From contig CAMTAF010000005.1 of NCBI GenBank assembly GCA_947066955.1, forward strand, positions 1 through 63,855: a stretch of 63,855 nt of DNA, in the 5' to 3' direction. Positions 62,345-63,855 of this stretch are shown piece by piece. Origin of the DNA: an uncultured Hungatella sp. GTDB taxonomy: Bacteria; Bacillota; Clostridia; Lachnospirales; Lachnospiraceae. The translations under genes were made by a program, and so were the position numbers. Each line of letters opens with the position of its first letter. Position 1 is the stretch's first letter. The notes under the pieces were generated by a model that saw only the letters and a list, made by a program, of their open reading frames with translations, did not search any database and was not told where the DNA came from.

Positions 62345-63732
62345 TCCCTCTGCTCGATGAGGTTTTTGATCCAGTGGGCAGATTTCTTTAACCTGCGTGA
62401 ATAGTTGTCCATGAGATCCACCTCGATAAATCCATATCGATTCTTAAAAGCATTGGCCCAGGACCAGTTGTCGATGACGCCCCAGTAGTGGTAACCTACG
62501 CAGTTGGCTCCCTCCTCGATGGATTTCATAACCCACTTTAAGTGGTCCTCTACGAATTCAATCCGGTAGTCATCCTGAATCTCGCCGCTTGCGTCCCGGA
62601 AGCGCTCCTCGTGTTCAACTCCCATGCCGTTCTCGGAGATGAAGAACTTCATATCCGGGTATTCTCGCTTCATCTTCATGCCGAAATCGTAGATTCCCTT
62701 GGGGTAGATCTCCCATCCCCGATAAATATTCATCTTTCTCTCAGGCCAGATGTAGGGGTCTGCGAACTTGGGATAGCCGGCCTCGTCCGTCTTTGTCAGA
62801 GGGGCCTGAACACGGTTTGGCTGATAATAATTAAACCCTAGCCAGTCTACCTGACCGCACTTTAAGATCTCCTGGTCGCCCGGGCGAGTCTCGGGAGCCA
62901 GCCCACAGTCCTTTAAGGTATCCAGCACATCCTGAGGCAGTGTCCCGGAAGTACACAGATCCAGCCACCAGCGGTTTTGGATACCATCGGTCATCCGGAC
63001 AGCCTCTAGATCCTCAGGAGAGGGATTTTCTCTGGTATAAGGAGGAGCGAAAGCGTTGATCAGCCCAATCTGAGCATCAGGCATCATGTATCCTTCTTCC
63101 TTGGCCTTGTTAAATTCGCGGACAGCCAGACTGTGGGCCAGAGATATGTGGTACTGTACCTGCATTCCCTTTTTGGGATCCTTGATAAACGGATACCACA
63201 CGCCATGGCGATATTCCTGATCCGGTTCCACGATGGGCTCGTTAAAGGTGAACCAACAGCGGATCTCCTTGCCAAACTCTCTGAAGGCGGTTCTGGCGTA
63301 GGTGGCATAAGCTTCCACCACTTCCCGGTTCAGCCAGCCCCCTCTGGCAAACAGATAGGCAGGCATGTCAAAATGGTACAGATTCATGAACAGCTCGATC
63401 TGATTTTCCTTTGCGCAGGCGCAGACCTTGTGGTAAAAGGCCGCTCCCAGAGGATTCAGCTTCTGATCCTGATCCATGAGGCGGGTCCACTGCATGGAGG
63501 TTCGGAAAGAGTCCAAATGGAGGCTCTTAAGGAGTTTGATGTCCTCCTCATACTTCTCGTAAAAATTGTTGCCCACATAGCTGCCCACCTTGTTGTAAAA
63601 ATCGGAGATGGAGAGATCAGACCAGTGATCCCAAAAGCTCTCCAGCCGGTTGTCTTTCTTGTAAGCACCTTCTGTCTGAGGACCGGACATGGCAGCACCC
63701 ATGAAGAAATTTTCTGGAAGTGAAACTTGCAT
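62323..63732 (-). CDS. bglA: Glycoside hydrolase family 1, 6-phospho-beta-glucosidase
   Basis: 469 residues. TIM-barrel GH1: FMGAAMSGPQTEGAY start, acid/base Glu in WFTFNEPIVEPDQ and nucleophile Glu in FFISENGMG. It should hydrolyse phosphorylated beta-glucosides delivered by the adjacent EIIC. The last five codons (K-A-N-A region, stop TAG) lie inside a family B repeat, so the C-terminus was altered by it. Cytosolic. Confidence 0.92.
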   Translation of the reverse strand: MQVSLPENFFMGAAMSGPQTEGAYKKDNRLESFWDHWSDLSISDFYNKVGSYVGNNFYEKYEEDIKLLKSLHLDSFRTSMQWTRLMDQDQKLNPLGAAFYHKVCACAKENQIELFMNLYHFDMPAYLFARGGWLNREVVEAYATYARTAFREFGKEIRCWFTFNEPIVEPDQEYRHGVWYPFIKDPKKGMQVQYHISLAHSLAVREFNKAKEEGYMMPDAQIGLINAFAPPYTRENPSPEDLEAVRMTDGIQNRWWLDLCTSGTLPQDVLDTLKDCGLAPETRPGDQEILKCGQVDWLGFNYYQPNRVQAPLTKTDEAGYPKFADPYIWPERKMNIYRGWEIYPKGIYDFGMKMKREYPDMKFFISENGMGVEHEERFRDASGEIQDDYRIEFVEDHLKWVMKSIEEGANCVGYHYWGVIDNWSWANAFKNRYGFIEVDLMDNYSRRLKKSAHWIKNLIEQRDRRKANA

Positions 63733-63776
63733 ACGCTTCTCCTTTCTAATACGATTTATAAATTATAACTTTTAAA

Positions 63777-63796
63777 AAATAAGTTATGACTTATTT
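63777..63796 (-). promoter_or_regulatory. Palindromic operator upstream of bglA
   Basis: AAATAAGT-N4-ACTTATTT is a perfect 8-bp inverted repeat. On the minus strand it lies just downstream of a TATTAT -10 (63804-63799) with TTGCAT (63826-63821) as -35, 16-nt spacer. Such a site fits a GntR-type sugar repressor; the regulator is not in the window. Confidence 0.7.
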
Positions 63797-63855
63797 ATAT
63801 AATATCATAATTTTTGAAAAATGCAAGAGTATTTTAGAAAAAAATTAATTTTTTT

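Overview
The window looks like the chromosome of a spore-forming, anaerobic Lachnospiraceae-type member of the Clostridia, of the Enterocloster/Hungatella/Lachnoclostridium kind. The reasons are a G+C-rich clostridial gene style with strong AGGAGG ribosome binding sites, a DarA/PstA-type c-di-AMP receptor, the DapL route to diaminopimelate, a SleC-like cortex-lytic protein, a glnA-ANTAR pair, a ribonuclease Mini-III gene, a PTS beta-glucoside operon and lipoprotein sugar-ABC and flavin-reductase genes. The species assignment is inference.

Layout. 1-6 kb: a MATE exporter cut by the window edge, with a leader terminator; a CBS-domain protein plus phosphotransferase pair; a winged-helix regulator; an SH3 lipoprotein; the c-di-AMP receptor. 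6.1-6.8 kb: a block of structured repeats, then an orphan promoter and a folded, terminated non-coding RNA candidate. 6.8-13 kb: a radical SAM activase-like protein, azlCD, a small acidic ORF, pyrG and ftsH. 13-22 kb: an exported flavin-dependent reductase lipoprotein, divergent from a sugar ABC operon that also holds an AlkP-fold phosphodiesterase and a GH2 glycosidase. 22.3-26 kb: a DUF3990/DUF3791 toxin-antitoxin-like pair, then iadA and a YfcC-type carrier. 26-31.4 kb: a degenerate J-domain membrane protein, an ArsR repressor with operator, a metal P-type ATPase, UDP-sugar dehydrogenase and aat. 31.4-36.2 kb: glnA (with a hairpin leader), an ANTAR regulator, dapF, dapL and an Lrp/AsnC regulator. 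36.2-42.7 kb: HAD hydrolase, cytidylate-kinase-like protein, amidase with SPOR domain, SleC-like protein, CPBP protease, glycosyltransferase and YitT. 42.9-48 kb: a three-gene phosphorelay and c-di-GMP cluster. 48-48.5 kb: a small RNA candidate and tRNA-Met. 48.7-53.9 kb: DAG kinase, ispF-cysS-mrnC-rlmB and a transglutaminase lipoprotein. 53.9-57.8 kb: a compact type IV pilus-like operon (PilC, four small membrane proteins, PilT). 57.8-63.8 kb: a DUF4397 protein, tRNA-Thr, a YefM/YoeB pair, and a GH1 - PTS EIIC - manA operon.

The most unusual signal is three families of interspersed structured repeats. Family A sits directly behind intrinsic terminators and folds into two hairpins whose arms change in a compensatory way between copies. 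Family B lies inside operons between a stop codon and the next ribosome binding site; it also shows paired changes, in two cases supplies the stop codon of the gene before it, and in one case is bracketed by a 13-bp direct repeat. Family C carries a TGCGCCCGGCAG core. Two orphan transcription units that may encode non-coding RNAs, a pilus-like operon with a PilT-type ATPase only, and the DUF3990/DUF3791 pair are the other main leads. No CRISPR array, rRNA or complete insertion sequence was seen.
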